A DNA stretch of 64,000 bases, taken from the NCBI RefSeq assembly GCF_030656255.1, contig NZ_JAUSOE010000104.1:1-64000 (forward strand), written 5' to 3'. Shown here one piece after another: positions 50,495 through 59,978 of this stretch (positions are counted from its first letter, which is position 1; each line of letters opens with the position of its first letter). The translations under genes and the position numbers were made by a program. Under the pieces are notes generated by a model, which worked only from the letters and a program-made list of their open reading frames with translations, had not been told where the DNA came from and ran no database searches. Source of the DNA: Brevundimonas sp. Lineage in GTDB: Bacteria > Pseudomonadota > Alphaproteobacteria > Caulobacterales > Caulobacteraceae.

Positions 50495-53400
50495 CTATTC
50501 GGCGGGAAGGGCGGCGCGGCCGTCGATGATGCTGCGCAACTGGTCCGTCGAATAGGGTTTGCGCAGGAAGGGCCAGGGGGTGTCGGCCAGAACCTGATCC
50601 ACGTCGTCGCCGACATAGCCCGAGGTCAGGGCGATGCGCATGTCCGGCCAGTCTCGCGCCGCCTGCCGGGCCAGGTCGACGCCGCTCATGCCGCCCGGCA
50701 TGACGATGTCGGTCAGCATGATGTCGAAGCGCGCCGCCTGTAAGGCCTTCAGGGCGTCGGGTCCGTTTTCAGCCAGCACGACCTCAAGGCCGAAACTCTC
50801 CAGGAGATCCAGAGCGACGGCCGCCACGCTGGCGTCGTCCTCGACCAGAAGCATGCGGCGGCCCGTGGCGAACGGGTCTTCCGCAGCGGCGGGCGCAGCG
50901 GCGGGCGTGGCGGTTTCCTGAGCGACCAGGGGCGGCAGGTAGAGGCGGATCTCGGATCCACGCCCGACCGTCGAGGCGATATGGACCCCGCCGCCCGACT
51001 GGCGTGCGAAGCCATAGACCTGGCTGAGGCCCAGTCCCGTACCCTTGCCGACGGGCTTGGTCGTGAAGAAGGGTTCGAAGACGCGGTCGATGACCTCGGC
51101 CGACATGCCGGATCCGTTGTCCGAGACCGACACGCAGACATAGTCGCCGGGGGCCAGTTCCGCGACCTGACCGGGTTCGACCGCACAGGCCATGGTCTGG
51201 ACGGTGATCCTCGCCCCCTCGCGGACCTGCGCGTCCGAGGCTGAATCCCTTGAGCCGCCGTCGCGTAGCGGACCGCCGGTGACGTCGCCCAGGGCGTCGC
51301 GGGCGTTGACGATCAGATTCAGCAGGGCGGCCTCGAACTGGGCCGGATCCACATTCACGCGGACGCCCCCGCGCTTCAGCTTGACCTTGAAATCGACCGC
51401 CTCGCCGACGGCGCGACGCAGCAGGGGCTCGCCCTCGCGGATCAATCCGTTCAGATCGATGGCTTCAGGGCGCAGCGCCTGGCGACGCGAGAAGGCCAGC
51501 AACTGATGGGTCAGGCTCTCGCCCCGCCGAGCGGCGGCCAGGGCGGCCTCGCCCAGCTTCTTCTTCTTGGCCGGATCGTCCGAGCGCAGGATGATGTCCA
51601 GGGCGCCGATGACGACGGTCAGCAGATTGTTGAAGTCGTGGGCCACGCCCCCGGTCAGGCGGCCCACGGCCTCCATCCGCTGGGCATGCATCAGGTGGGC
51701 TTCGGCGGCGGCCTTTTCCGTCAAGGCTTCGGCCACCCGGTCCTCGAGCAGTTCGTTGATGCGTTTCAGGTCGTCCTCGGCCCGTTTGGCGTCGGTGACG
51801 TCCAGGCTGGCGCCGACATAGCCCTGGAACACGCCCGAGGCGTCGAAGCGCGGCACGCCCTCGGTGCGGATCCACCGCAGGCCCAGGGTGGGATGATTGA
51901 CCCGGCTCAGCGCCTCGAACCGGTCACGGGCCTGGAAGGCGCGGGCGAAGGCGGCGTCGAACACGGTCTCGTCGTCGGGGTGGATCAGCCGGCGCCAGGC
52001 GTCGGCCAACTGCCGGCTGGAGCGGATGCCGCAGAAGATGCGATAGCGTTTGTTGCCGAAGACGATCAACGGCGTGGCGTCCGTCATCCAGATCAGGGCC
52101 GGGGCGCTGTCGGCGACGGTGCGGAAGCGGACTTCCGATTCGGTCAGCCGCGCCTGGGCCTCGCGCATGTCGGTGACGTCGAAGGCGACGCCGACGAAAC
52201 CGACCACCCCTGGTCCCGTCAGGCGGGGGCGCGAAAAGGACTTGAGCCAGCGCCATTCGCCGTCATGGCGGCGATAGCGGGCCTCCATGGAAAAGGGCTG
52301 GCCGGTCGCCTCGCCGTCGGCCGATTCCTGGACAATGCGGGCGACGTCATCGGGATGAAGCGCCGAGCGCCAGTCGGCGGCCCGCGCCGATTCATAGTCG
52401 GCGCCGAAGAAGTCGACATAGGCCTGGTTGACGAAGGAGCGCTGGCGATCCTGATCCGTGACCCAGATCAGCACCGGCGCCGTATCGGCGATGGCCCGGA
52501 ACCTCTGCTCGCTCTCGCGGGTCTGGATCTCGGCGCGGGCGCGCTCGATTTCGGTCCAGGTACGGGCGGCGACCTCTTCCAGAAGGCGCGCCTCGGCCTC
52601 GGTCCACCGACGGGGACCAGAGGCGTGGGCGAACAGGAAGGCGCGCAGACGACCCGCGCGGATCAGGGGCGCACGGATCAGGGCGCGAGTCCCGATGGCG
52701 TCGAAGGCGTCCGCGGCCTCGGCGGTGCGCGGATCCTCGTAGACGTCGTCGATTTTGACAGTGCGGCCTTGGGCGAGGTCGGCGATCAGGCCTTCGCCAA
52801 AGGCCCCGAGGCTCATTTTTTTCCAGACGTCCACGTCTTCGGCGGTCCACTGGCCGGTCACGGAAACAAGGCCGGAATCCGGATCGATCTCGCCATAACC
52901 GACACGGTCGGCCGTGATCAGAGCCCTGACCGACGCCTCGACCTCGTTCATGATGAGACAGGGGTCGGACAGGTCGCGCAGCCGGTCGCTGAGGGCCAGA
53001 AGGAAAGCCTGCTGCCGTTCTGCGCGGGCGGCGGTTTCCAGCGCCTCACGGTTCTCGGTGGTGTCGAAGGAGATGCCGGCGTAGCCAAGAAAGACGCCGG
53101 TCTTGTCGAAGCGCGGCTCCACGGCGACGCGCATCCAGCGCCATTCCCCGTCGTGACGCCGGAACCGAGCCTCGAATCCATAGGGGCGAAGATCAGGCCG
53201 GGCGGCGGCCTGGGCGGCCTCGACCTGCGGCTGATCGTCGGGATGGATAGTCTGTTTCCAGCCCTGGCCGCTCAAGGGAGCGGCCGTGCCGCCATAGAAG
53301 TCGGTCAGGGCGATATTGGCGAATTCGACCGCCCCTTCGACATCCGTCAGCCAGATGGGCGAGGGGGCCGTGTCCGCCAGAAGACGGAAGCGGATTTCGC

Positions 53401-54232
53401 TGTCGCGCAGGGCGGCTTCGGCTGCGCGGGCTTCGGTGACGTCGATGTTGACGCCGATCATGCCCATGAAGCGGCCGTCGGCGTTCAGACGAGGCCTGGC
53501 CTCGCTGCGCAGGACGCGCCATTCGCCGTCGTGGCGACGATGCCGCCCCTCGACGACATAGGCGACATGGTCGTGATTGGCCTGATCGCAGACGGTCAGC
53601 ACATGGTCCCGGTCGTCGGGGTGAAGGAAGGCGTCGGCGTCGAAATCACCGAGATCGTCCAGCCCGCCCCAGAACAGTCGCTGGTCGTTGTTCAGATGGA
53701 TGACATGGCCAGTCTCGTCGGTCATCCAGAGCATGACGGGGGCCAGTTCGCTGACGATCTGCAACCGCCCTTCGGTCTCGTCGATGCGGGCGTTGGACAG
53801 GGACAGCGCAGAGACGGTTGCATCCAGCCGCGCCAGAGTCGCCCGCAAAGAGGCGCCCAGCCAGGCGCAGAAAAGGCCGACGACGATGAAGTTGAAGGTG
53901 GCCACGGCGCTGAGGCCGGGGGGCATGCGCTGTTCAGAACCGGTGCTGACGATCACCACGGCCCAGCCCCCGATCAGGCCTGCCGCCAGGGCCGTGGCGC
54001 CCGAAAGCCGGCCCCCTGCCAGGGCCGCCAGGATGACGCCCGGCAGAAGGATCATGAAGCCGGTGATTTCACCGTAGAAGGCGGCCCCGGCCGCGCGCAG
54101 CAACAGGGCGGCGCCGGCCCCGATCACGCCGATGATAATACGGCTCCAGATCGAACCTGGCTTGAGCCGAGCGAGCGCCAGCAGACCGCCGTCGGCGTCC
54201 CGAAGTCGCCTGAAGACCGAGCCTGGGTCCAT
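50495..54232 (-). CDS. Hybrid sensor histidine kinase with four PAS and a GAF domain
   Basis: A 1245-aa membrane-linked hybrid kinase. Residues 25-140 hold about four N-terminal helices. PAS1 (about 155-275, ELAPVMLWMTDETGHVIHLN) and PAS2 (285-405) follow, each ending in a PAC motif RRHDGEWR. A GAF domain (about 420-565, DRVGYGEIDPDSGLV), PAS3 (575-695) and PAS4 (700-820) come next. The HisKA box is MEAVGRLTGGVAHDFNNLLTVVIGALD (His at HDF). The HATPase has NLIVNARDA, SDNGSGM and GKGTGLGLSQVYGFARQSGGG. The C-terminal receiver spans 1125-1240 with Asp1175 (DIMLTDIVMPGGMSG). It stands alone with no output regulator adjacent. Signal unknown. Confidence 0.93.
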   Translation of the reverse strand: MDPGSVFRRLRDADGGLLALARLKPGSIWSRIIIGVIGAGAALLLRAAGAAFYGEITGFMILLPGVILAALAGGRLSGATALAAGLIGGWAVVIVSTGSEQRMPPGLSAVATFNFIVVGLFCAWLGASLRATLARLDATVSALSLSNARIDETEGRLQIVSELAPVMLWMTDETGHVIHLNNDQRLFWGGLDDLGDFDADAFLHPDDRDHVLTVCDQANHDHVAYVVEGRHRRHDGEWRVLRSEARPRLNADGRFMGMIGVNIDVTEARAAEAALRDSEIRFRLLADTAPSPIWLTDVEGAVEFANIALTDFYGGTAAPLSGQGWKQTIHPDDQPQVEAAQAAARPDLRPYGFEARFRRHDGEWRWMRVAVEPRFDKTGVFLGYAGISFDTTENREALETAARAERQQAFLLALSDRLRDLSDPCLIMNEVEASVRALITADRVGYGEIDPDSGLVSVTGQWTAEDVDVWKKMSLGAFGEGLIADLAQGRTVKIDDVYEDPRTAEAADAFDAIGTRALIRAPLIRAGRLRAFLFAHASGPRRWTEAEARLLEEVAARTWTEIERARAEIQTRESEQRFRAIADTAPVLIWVTDQDRQRSFVNQAYVDFFGADYESARAADWRSALHPDDVARIVQESADGEATGQPFSMEARYRRHDGEWRWLKSFSRPRLTGPGVVGFVGVAFDVTDMREAQARLTESEVRFRTVADSAPALIWMTDATPLIVFGNKRYRIFCGIRSSRQLADAWRRLIHPDDETVFDAAFARAFQARDRFEALSRVNHPTLGLRWIRTEGVPRFDASGVFQGYVGASLDVTDAKRAEDDLKRINELLEDRVAEALTEKAAAEAHLMHAQRMEAVGRLTGGVAHDFNNLLTVVIGALDIILRSDDPAKKKKLGEAALAAARRGESLTHQLLAFSRRQALRPEAIDLNGLIREGEPLLRRAVGEAVDFKVKLKRGGVRVNVDPAQFEAALLNLIVNARDALGDVTGGPLRDGGSRDSASDAQVREGARITVQTMACAVEPGQVAELAPGDYVCVSVSDNGSGMSAEVIDRVFEPFFTTKPVGKGTGLGLSQVYGFARQSGGGVHIASTVGRGSEIRLYLPPLVAQETATPAAAPAAAEDPFATGRRMLLVEDDASVAAVALDLLESFGLEVVLAENGPDALKALQAARFDIMLTDIVMPGGMSGVDLARQAARDWPDMRIALTSGYVGDDVDQVLADTPWPFLRKPYSTDQLRSIIDGRAALPAE

Positions 54233-54366
54233 GCTTCGCCCGCTCCCGACGCGTCGTTCTAAAGTGACGCTTGTTCATGCAACGCTCGCTCGCGCTTCGC
54301 GTTCCTGACAGCCATATTCGACCGGACCTACTCCGGCGTAAAGTTAATCCACCCATGGAGCGCAAC

Positions 54367-54846
54367 ATGACTGACACGATCGACACCGGCCTGTCCCAGA
54401 CCGAACGGGGCGACGTCGCCGAACAGCTGACGCGCGTCCTGGCGGACGCCTACGCCGTCTATCTGAAGACCCACGGCTATCACTGGAACGTGCGGGGGCC
54501 GGAATTCTTCGCCCTGCACAATCTGTTGGAGCAACAGTATCGCGATCAGTGGGAGGCGCTGGACGACATCGCCGAACGTATTCGGGCCTTGGGCGAGTTC
54601 GCGCCCCAGGGCTATGGCACCTTCGCCAACCTGACCAGCATCCGTGACGGGGATCCCCAGAAGGACGCGCCCGAAATGTTGCGCGAACTGATGCGCGACC
54701 ACGAGACCCTGATCGCCACCATGCGGGCGGCCCTGGACGTGGCTGACGGCGACGGGGACGACGTGACCGTCGATCTGCTGACCCAGCGCCTGGGCTCGCA
54801 CGAGAAGTTCGCCTGGATGTTGCGCTCCACGCTCGGCGGCCGATAA
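54367..54846 (+). CDS. dps: Dps-family ferritin-like protein
   Basis: DNA-protecting mini-ferritin of 159 aa. The Dps ferroxidase signature is KTHGYHWNVRGPEFFALHNLLEQQYRDQWEALDDIAERIRALG (His, His, Asp, Glu at inter-subunit sites). Start: ATG 54367 (MTDTIDTGLSQTE) has GGAG 6 nt before it, and the track start at 54271 and ATG 54355 are less likely. It detoxifies iron and peroxide under stress. It is divergent from the hybrid kinase and followed by a terminator. Confidence 0.93.
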   Translation: MTDTIDTGLSQTERGDVAEQLTRVLADAYAVYLKTHGYHWNVRGPEFFALHNLLEQQYRDQWEALDDIAERIRALGEFAPQGYGTFANLTSIRDGDPQKDAPEMLRELMRDHETLIATMRAALDVADGDGDDVTVDLLTQRLGSHEKFAWMLRSTLGGR

Positions 54847-54903
54847 CATCGGTCTGCGGGCGCCCGAAAACCGCCCCGAAGTCCGCGCATAGGGCTGATG
54901 ACG

Positions 54904-54930
54904 ACGACGCTCCGGCTCACGGAGCGTCGT
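54904..54930 (+). terminator. Terminator of dps
   Basis: ACGACGCTCCG-GCTCA-CGGAGCGTCGT is a perfect 11-bp stem followed by CTCGTTT. Confidence 0.85.
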
Positions 54931-54947
54931 CTCGTTTCTGGATTTGA

Positions 54948-56045
54948 ATGACACTGGTCCACTGGAAGACGATCTGGACGGCGCTGAGGCGCTCGGCGGC
55001 GGCTCTGCCCGCGGCCGGCGCCGTGCTGGGCGTCGCCATGGCGGCCGGGTCCAGCGTGCGTCCCGACGCCGACCGCACGGCAGAGGCCGTGGCCCGGATC
55101 ACCGGCGGCGATATGAGCGCTCAGGGGCTGGACGCCGTGAAAGGGCGTCTGACGCCGTCGCAGCTGGCCGTGGCCCAGCGTCATGATCCCAGTCTTCTGC
55201 AGCCGGCGGCCTATTCCACAGACGGGGCGATCCTGGCGACCGCCGCCCTGCGTCCCGCCCAGTCCTTTGTCTTCAAGGGCAGCGCCGAAGATCGGCGTCG
55301 CGCCCTGCGGTGCCTGACCCAGGCCGTCTATTTCGAAGCGGCGCTGGAGCCGGACGCCGGTCAGGCCGGCGTGGCTCAGGTGGTGTTGAACCGGGTGCGC
55401 GATCCCAACTACGCCAACACCGTATGCGGCGTGGTGTTCGAAGGCGCCGAGCGGACCACGGGTTGCCAGTTCAGTTTCACCTGCGACGGCTCCCTGTCCC
55501 AGACGCCGGTCGCCTGGGCCTGGGAGCGGGCGCGCAAGGTGGCGGAGAGGGCGCTGAACGGCGCGGTCGCCCAGCAGGTCGGGACGGCCACCCATTATCA
55601 TGCCGACTATGTGAACCCCTGGTGGGCGCCGTCGGTGGCCCGGGTCAACAAGATCGGCCTGCACGTCTTCTATCGCTGGAAGGGTCTCTACGGCGAAACC
55701 GCCGCCTTCCGCACCGTCTACAAGGGTCATGAGCCGTTGATCGACGAGGCGCGGTTCTCGCGGCCGCGGCCGGGCGTTCAGCCCGGTCAGGCGACCGGCG
55801 GCGCCGATCCCGACAGTGTGGCTGGGCCCGACGGGGAGGCGCCGATCAAGACGGTCGAAATCGACGGCCAGCAGCGTGTCGTCGGCGTCGTCAGCCTGGG
55901 CGGCCGTCGTCTGCCGACCCAGGAGGAAGTCGTCGCCATAAACGCCCGGCTGCGCGCGCTGGAACAGCCGGCTGCGGTCGTTACGGTCGCGCCGGAAGGC
56001 GTTGCGGACATGCCTGTCGAAGAAGTCGGCCGACCGGCATCCTGA
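54948..56045 (+). CDS. SleB/CwlJ-type cell-wall hydrolase 2
   Basis: A 365-aa paralogue of the hydrolase at 48.0-49.2 kb. It has an N-terminal anchor (ALPAAGAVLGVAMAAGSSV) and the catalytic domain RRALRCLTQAVYFEAALEPDAGQAGVAQVVLNRVRDPNYANTVCGVVFEGAERTTGCQFSFTCDG. The Glu of YFEAA is kept, but Arg-Gly-Glu of the family motif is replaced by Ala-Leu-Glu. HYHADYVNPWWAPS follows. The C-terminal 100 residues are a Pro/Gly/Val-rich linker (EVGRPAS end). Two such hydrolases 6 kb apart suggest different envelope sites or growth phases. Confidence 0.88.
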   Translation: MTLVHWKTIWTALRRSAAALPAAGAVLGVAMAAGSSVRPDADRTAEAVARITGGDMSAQGLDAVKGRLTPSQLAVAQRHDPSLLQPAAYSTDGAILATAALRPAQSFVFKGSAEDRRRALRCLTQAVYFEAALEPDAGQAGVAQVVLNRVRDPNYANTVCGVVFEGAERTTGCQFSFTCDGSLSQTPVAWAWERARKVAERALNGAVAQQVGTATHYHADYVNPWWAPSVARVNKIGLHVFYRWKGLYGETAAFRTVYKGHEPLIDEARFSRPRPGVQPGQATGGADPDSVAGPDGEAPIKTVEIDGQQRVVGVVSLGGRRLPTQEEVVAINARLRALEQPAAVVTVAPEGVADMPVEEVGRPAS

Positions 56046-56132
56046 AATTAGCCGACCTGCGCATTGCAACGCTTCGCGGGATTAGGGCGTTGATATATTG
56101 ACCGGAACACCCGGCCCAGCGAGGACGCCTGC

Positions 56133-58070
56133 TTGACCCACGCCGATAAAGACAGTCCGCGGTGGGACGAGTCCAAGCGTCTGGCGACCCTTAGAGACTA
56201 CGGGGTTCTGGATACCGACCGAGAGGCCGCCTTCGACGACATCGTCGCTCTGATCGCGCGCATCTGCGAGGCGCCCATCGCCGTGGTCAATCTGATCGAC
56301 GCCGACCGCCAGTGGTTCAAGGCCGAGACGGGGCTGGGCGTGCGCGAGACGCCCCTGGCCACCTCCTTCTGCGCCCATGCGCTGTTGCAGGCGGATGGGA
56401 TGGTGGTGTGCGACGCGTCCCTGGATCCGCGCTTCGCCGCCAATCCCCTGGTGACGGGCGAACCCCATTTGCGCTTCTACGCCGGGCGACTGCTGAAGAC
56501 GCAGGACGGCCTGCCGCTGGGCACCCTGTGCGTGCTCGACACCAAGGCCCGTCCCCAGGGGTTGACCGATCTGCAGGAGATGGCGCTGCAGACCCTGGCC
56601 GACCAAGTCATGTCCCAGCTGGAGCTCCGCCGCGTCCTGCGCCAGCGCGAGGAAAGCGAGGACACCACCCGTCGGGCGTTGCAGGCGTCGAACTATGTCG
56701 GCGCATGGGATTGGGACATCGTGGCGGACCGGGTGGTCGCCGACGAACGGTTTGCGGCCATGTACGGCGTCGATCCCGCCGTGGCCCGCACGGGCGCGCC
56801 GATCGCCGACTTCACTCGATCCGTGGATCCCCAGGACGAGGCGCGGGTCCACGCCGAGATTCAGGCCGCCATGTCCGGGGAGGGCCGTTTCCACAGCGAG
56901 TACCGGGTCCGTAACGCCCAGGACCAGGTGCGCTGGATCGTGGCCCGCGGCCAGGTCTATTTCGATCAGGACGGCGCGCCCATGCGTTTTCCGGGCGTCG
57001 TCGTCGACATCACCGACCGGAAACAGGCGGACGCCGAGCTGGAAGCCGTCGCCGCTCGGCTCAGCGCCAGCGAGGCCCAGTTTCGGGTTTTGGCCGACGC
57101 CATGCCCCAGATGGTGTGGTCGACCCGGCCGGACGGTTTCCACGACTATTACAATGCGCGCTGGTACGAGTTCACCGGCGTGCCCGCCGGATCGACCGAC
57201 GGCGAGGGCTGGAACGACATGTTCCACCCCGAGGACCAGCCGAAAGCCATGGACCGCTGGCGGCGTTGCCTGGCGTCCGGCGAGCCTTATGAGATCGAAT
57301 ACCGACTGAAACACCATTCCGGCGTCTATCGCTGGACCCTGGGACGGGCGGTGGCTGTGCGGAACCCGGACGGCGAGATCACCCGCTGGTTCGGCACCTG
57401 CACCGACATCGATGAACTGAAGCGGTTGGAGCAGGGCCGCGAACTGATCAGCCAGGAGCTGAGCCACCGGATCAAGAACATCTTCGCCGTCATCACGGCC
57501 CTGGTGGCCCTGTCGGCGCGGCAGTATCCGGAGGCGCGGGCGTTCGCCGCGTCCTTGCGGACGCGGATCGCGGCCTTGGCGCGCGCCCACGAGTTCGTGC
57601 GGCCGCACACCGAGACGTCGCAGCCGACAGTCGGCGCCAATACGCTGCACGCCTTCCTCTCGGACCTGTTCCAGGCCTATGCCGATGACGCGGGCGTGGC
57701 CCGGGTCAATATCGCCGGCGAGGACGCGGTCTTCGACGATCAGGCGGCGACCTCGGTGGCCCTGCTGTTTCATGAGCTGGCGACCAACGCCGCCAAATAC
57801 GGAGGCCTGTCCCGGGTCGGCGGACGGGTCGATCTGGCGACGCGGCGGGAAGAGGACCGGTTCATCCTGACCTGGACCGAGACCGGCGGCCCTCCGGTGA
57901 CCGAGCCGCCGACGAGAACGGGCTTCGGATCGTCTCTGGCCGCCCTGTCCGTCGAAGGTCAGCTGGGCGGGCGGCTGGTTCGGGAATGGCGTCCCGAAGG
58001 CCTTCGAATTGTGGTGGATTTGCCATCCACGGCGCTTTCCCGTCGCCGGGCGGCCGAAAAGGCGCATTAG
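56133..58070 (+). CDS. HWE-type sensor histidine kinase with GAF and two PAS domains
   Basis: A 645-aa soluble kinase. The GAF domain spans about 25-165 (DDIVALIARICEAPIAVVNLIDADRQWFKAETGL, ATSFCAHALLQADGMVV). PAS1 is at about 180-305 and PAS2 at about 315-435, with PAC motifs YRVRNAQDQVRWI and YRLKHHSGVYRWTLGRA. The HWE phosphoacceptor is ELISQELSHRIKNIFAVITALVALSARQ, with RTRIAALARAHEFVR. The ATPase has LLFHELATNAAKYGGLS and TGFGSSLAALSVEGQLGG. The start is TTG 56133 behind GAGGA. The single-domain response regulator 69 bp downstream is the probable partner. There is no LOV Cys motif, so light sensing is not indicated. Confidence 0.92.
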   Translation: MTHADKDSPRWDESKRLATLRDYGVLDTDREAAFDDIVALIARICEAPIAVVNLIDADRQWFKAETGLGVRETPLATSFCAHALLQADGMVVCDASLDPRFAANPLVTGEPHLRFYAGRLLKTQDGLPLGTLCVLDTKARPQGLTDLQEMALQTLADQVMSQLELRRVLRQREESEDTTRRALQASNYVGAWDWDIVADRVVADERFAAMYGVDPAVARTGAPIADFTRSVDPQDEARVHAEIQAAMSGEGRFHSEYRVRNAQDQVRWIVARGQVYFDQDGAPMRFPGVVVDITDRKQADAELEAVAARLSASEAQFRVLADAMPQMVWSTRPDGFHDYYNARWYEFTGVPAGSTDGEGWNDMFHPEDQPKAMDRWRRCLASGEPYEIEYRLKHHSGVYRWTLGRAVAVRNPDGEITRWFGTCTDIDELKRLEQGRELISQELSHRIKNIFAVITALVALSARQYPEARAFAASLRTRIAALARAHEFVRPHTETSQPTVGANTLHAFLSDLFQAYADDAGVARVNIAGEDAVFDDQAATSVALLFHELATNAAKYGGLSRVGGRVDLATRREEDRFILTWTETGGPPVTEPPTRTGFGSSLAALSVEGQLGGRLVREWRPEGLRIVVDLPSTALSRRRAAEKAH

Positions 58071-58139
58071 ATCGCTTCGACCTGAAACCGATCCCTTCGG
58101 TCTGCGTTCTGTCCGTTCCCGCACACAAGTTCAGTACCC

Positions 58140-58547
58140 ATGACCGCGCGTATCCTCATCATCGAAGACGAAGCCCTGGTCGCGATGGAACTGCGCTTCG
58201 TCCTGGAGGATCTGGGTCATGAGGTCGTCGGGGTGGCCGCGACGGCGAAGGTCGCGCGCGACATGGCGCGAGAGATCGATGTGGATCTGGCCCTGGTCGA
58301 TATTCACCTGTCCGACGGCCCTACCGGCATCGGCCTGGGGCGAGAACTGGGTCAGGACATGGGGGTGACCGTCCTGTTCATGACGGCCAATCCTGGCATG
58401 GTGCGCGGCGGCGTGGCCGGCGCCATCGGAGTCCTGTCCAAGCCGACCGACGAGCGATGCGTGCAGACGGCGGTCGATTACGCCCTTCGCTGCAGACACG
58501 GCGAGCCGGTGCAATATGCGCCGCCCGGCCTGCAACTGTTCGCCTGA
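58140..58547 (+). CDS. Single-domain response regulator
   Basis: A 135-aa receiver domain: MTARILIIEDEALVAMELRFVLEDLGHEVVGVA with acidic pocket D10/E11, phospho-acceptor Asp54 in ALVDIHLSDGPTGIGL, Thr in VLFMTAN, and Lys in VLSKPTDE. No output domain. Such CheY-like proteins with HWE kinases often act by phosphotransfer or protein contact. It sits directly after the kinase and is likely cotranscribed. Confidence 0.92.
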   Translation: MTARILIIEDEALVAMELRFVLEDLGHEVVGVAATAKVARDMAREIDVDLALVDIHLSDGPTGIGLGRELGQDMGVTVLFMTANPGMVRGGVAGAIGVLSKPTDERCVQTAVDYALRCRHGEPVQYAPPGLQLFA

Positions 58548-58554
58548 CGTCTTT

Positions 58555-58579
58555 CCGGCCCTGAGCTTCAGACGGCCGG
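58555..58579. terminator. Bidirectional hairpin
   Basis: CCGGCC-CTGA-GCT-TCAG-AC-GGCCGG lies between the response regulator and the convergent trxB. No T-run. Confidence 0.6.
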
Positions 58580-58590
58580 GCGTAAGACCT

Positions 58591-59604
58591 TCACCAGACC
58601 CCGATCTTTTCCGCTTCCTTGTGGCTGATCGGGTTGTGGGCCTTGGCGTGGTCCTCTTCGGCCAGGAAGCGGCTGACCTCCAGCGCGGCCATACAGCCCA
58701 TGCCCGCAGCGGTGACGGCCTGGCGATAGACGTCATCGGTGACGTCGCCCGCGGCCCAGACGCCTTCGATGGCGGTGGCGGCCGTGCCCGGCTTGACCCG
58801 CAGATAGCCGCCCGAGTTGGTCTCCAGCTGGCCCTTGAACAGTTCCGACGACGGGGCGTGGCCGATGGCGATGAAGACGCCGTCCGCCGGGATCTCCTGA
58901 GTCGATCCGTCCTGGACGTTCTTGAGCCGGACGCCGGTGACGTTCTTGGCCATGCCGTCGACGACGCCGACGATTTCCTCGATCGCCGAGTTCCAGATCA
59001 CCTCGACCTTGGGATGGGCGAACAGGCGGTCCTGCAGGATCTTCTCGGCGCGGAACTCGTCGCGGCGGTGGACGACCGTGACCTTGGCGGCGAAATTGGT
59101 CAGGAACAGCGCCTCTTCCACGGCGGTGTTGCCGCCGCCGACGACCACGACAGTCTTGCCGCGATAGAAGAAGCCATCGCAGGTGGCGCAGGCGGAGACG
59201 CCGAAGCCCTGATAGGCGGCCTCCGACTCCAGGCCCAGCCATTTGGCCTGGGCGCCGGTGGAGATGATGATGGTCTCGGCCAGGATTTCGTCGCCGCCGT
59301 CCAGCTTCAGCCGGAACGGGCGCTGCGACAGGTCGGCGGAGACGACGATGTCGTGAATGACCTCGGTTCCCACGTGCAGGGCCTGGGCCTGCATCTGTTC
59401 CATCAGCCAGGGCCCCTGGATGGTGTCGGCGAAGCCGGGATAGTTCTCGACATCGGTGGTGATGGTCAGCTGACCGCCGGGCTGGATGCCGGCGATGACG
59501 ACGGGGTTCAGCGAGGCGCGGGCGGCGTAGATGGCGGCGGTCCAGCCGGCGGGGCCGGAACCGATGATGGCGACGCGGACGGTACGAGCTTGGGTCATGG
59601 CCAC
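58591..59604 (-). CDS. trxB: Thioredoxin reductase
   Basis: NADPH-dependent flavoenzyme of 337 aa that reduces thioredoxin. The FAD motif is VAIIGSGPAGWTAAIYAARA, the redox pair Cys-Ala-Thr-Cys is in GVSACATCDGFFYRGKT, and the NADPH motif is VVVVGGGNTAVEEALFLTNFA. GVWAAGDVTDDVYRQAVTAAGMGCMAA closes the FAD site. Single gene, standard length. Confidence 0.96.
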   Translation of the reverse strand: MAMTQARTVRVAIIGSGPAGWTAAIYAARASLNPVVIAGIQPGGQLTITTDVENYPGFADTIQGPWLMEQMQAQALHVGTEVIHDIVVSADLSQRPFRLKLDGGDEILAETIIISTGAQAKWLGLESEAAYQGFGVSACATCDGFFYRGKTVVVVGGGNTAVEEALFLTNFAAKVTVVHRRDEFRAEKILQDRLFAHPKVEVIWNSAIEEIVGVVDGMAKNVTGVRLKNVQDGSTQEIPADGVFIAIGHAPSSELFKGQLETNSGGYLRVKPGTAATAIEGVWAAGDVTDDVYRQAVTAAGMGCMAALEVSRFLAEEDHAKAHNPISHKEAEKIGVW

Positions 59605-59667
59605 TATTTAGGGGCTGATTCCCGTTTGCGCGATGTTAGTCTCGCCTGACGAGAAGGGGAGATGGGG

Positions 59668-59967
59668 ATGAGCGACAATAAGGCGGCCAATTTGTCGATC
59701 GGCATAGGCGTGGGGATAGCGATCGGGGTGGCTTTGGGCGTGGCCATGGACAATCTGGCCCTCGGCATCGCTCTGGGTGTCGCCATCGGCGCTGGACTGG
59801 GCGCTGCCTCCAGCGCGAAAGCCAAACCCAAGAAGGGCGACGGTTCGGACGGCGGCGGGGCGGTGATCCCAGCAGGAGATACGCATCGTCACGACCCTGA
59901 CGGGGGTTCCGACGGAGGCGGGGATGGCGGTGGAGACGGCGGAGGCGGGGGCGGGGGCGGCGACTGA
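59668..59967 (+). CDS. Glycine-zipper/Gly-rich small membrane protein
   Basis: A 99-aa protein. The N-terminal half is a glycine-zipper membrane segment (LSIGIGVGIAIGVALGVAMDNLALGIALGVAIGAGLGAA). The tail is Lys-rich and then almost pure Gly/Asp (GGGDGGGDGGGGGGGGD). The start at ATG 59668 has GGGGAG 6 nt upstream. Similar short proteins annotated as 'glycine zipper family' are common in the group, and no function is known. Confidence 0.65.
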   Translation: MSDNKAANLSIGIGVGIAIGVALGVAMDNLALGIALGVAIGAGLGAASSAKAKPKKGDGSDGGGAVIPAGDTHRHDPDGGSDGGGDGGGDGGGGGGGGD

Positions 59968-59978
59968 CGAGCCCTGTT

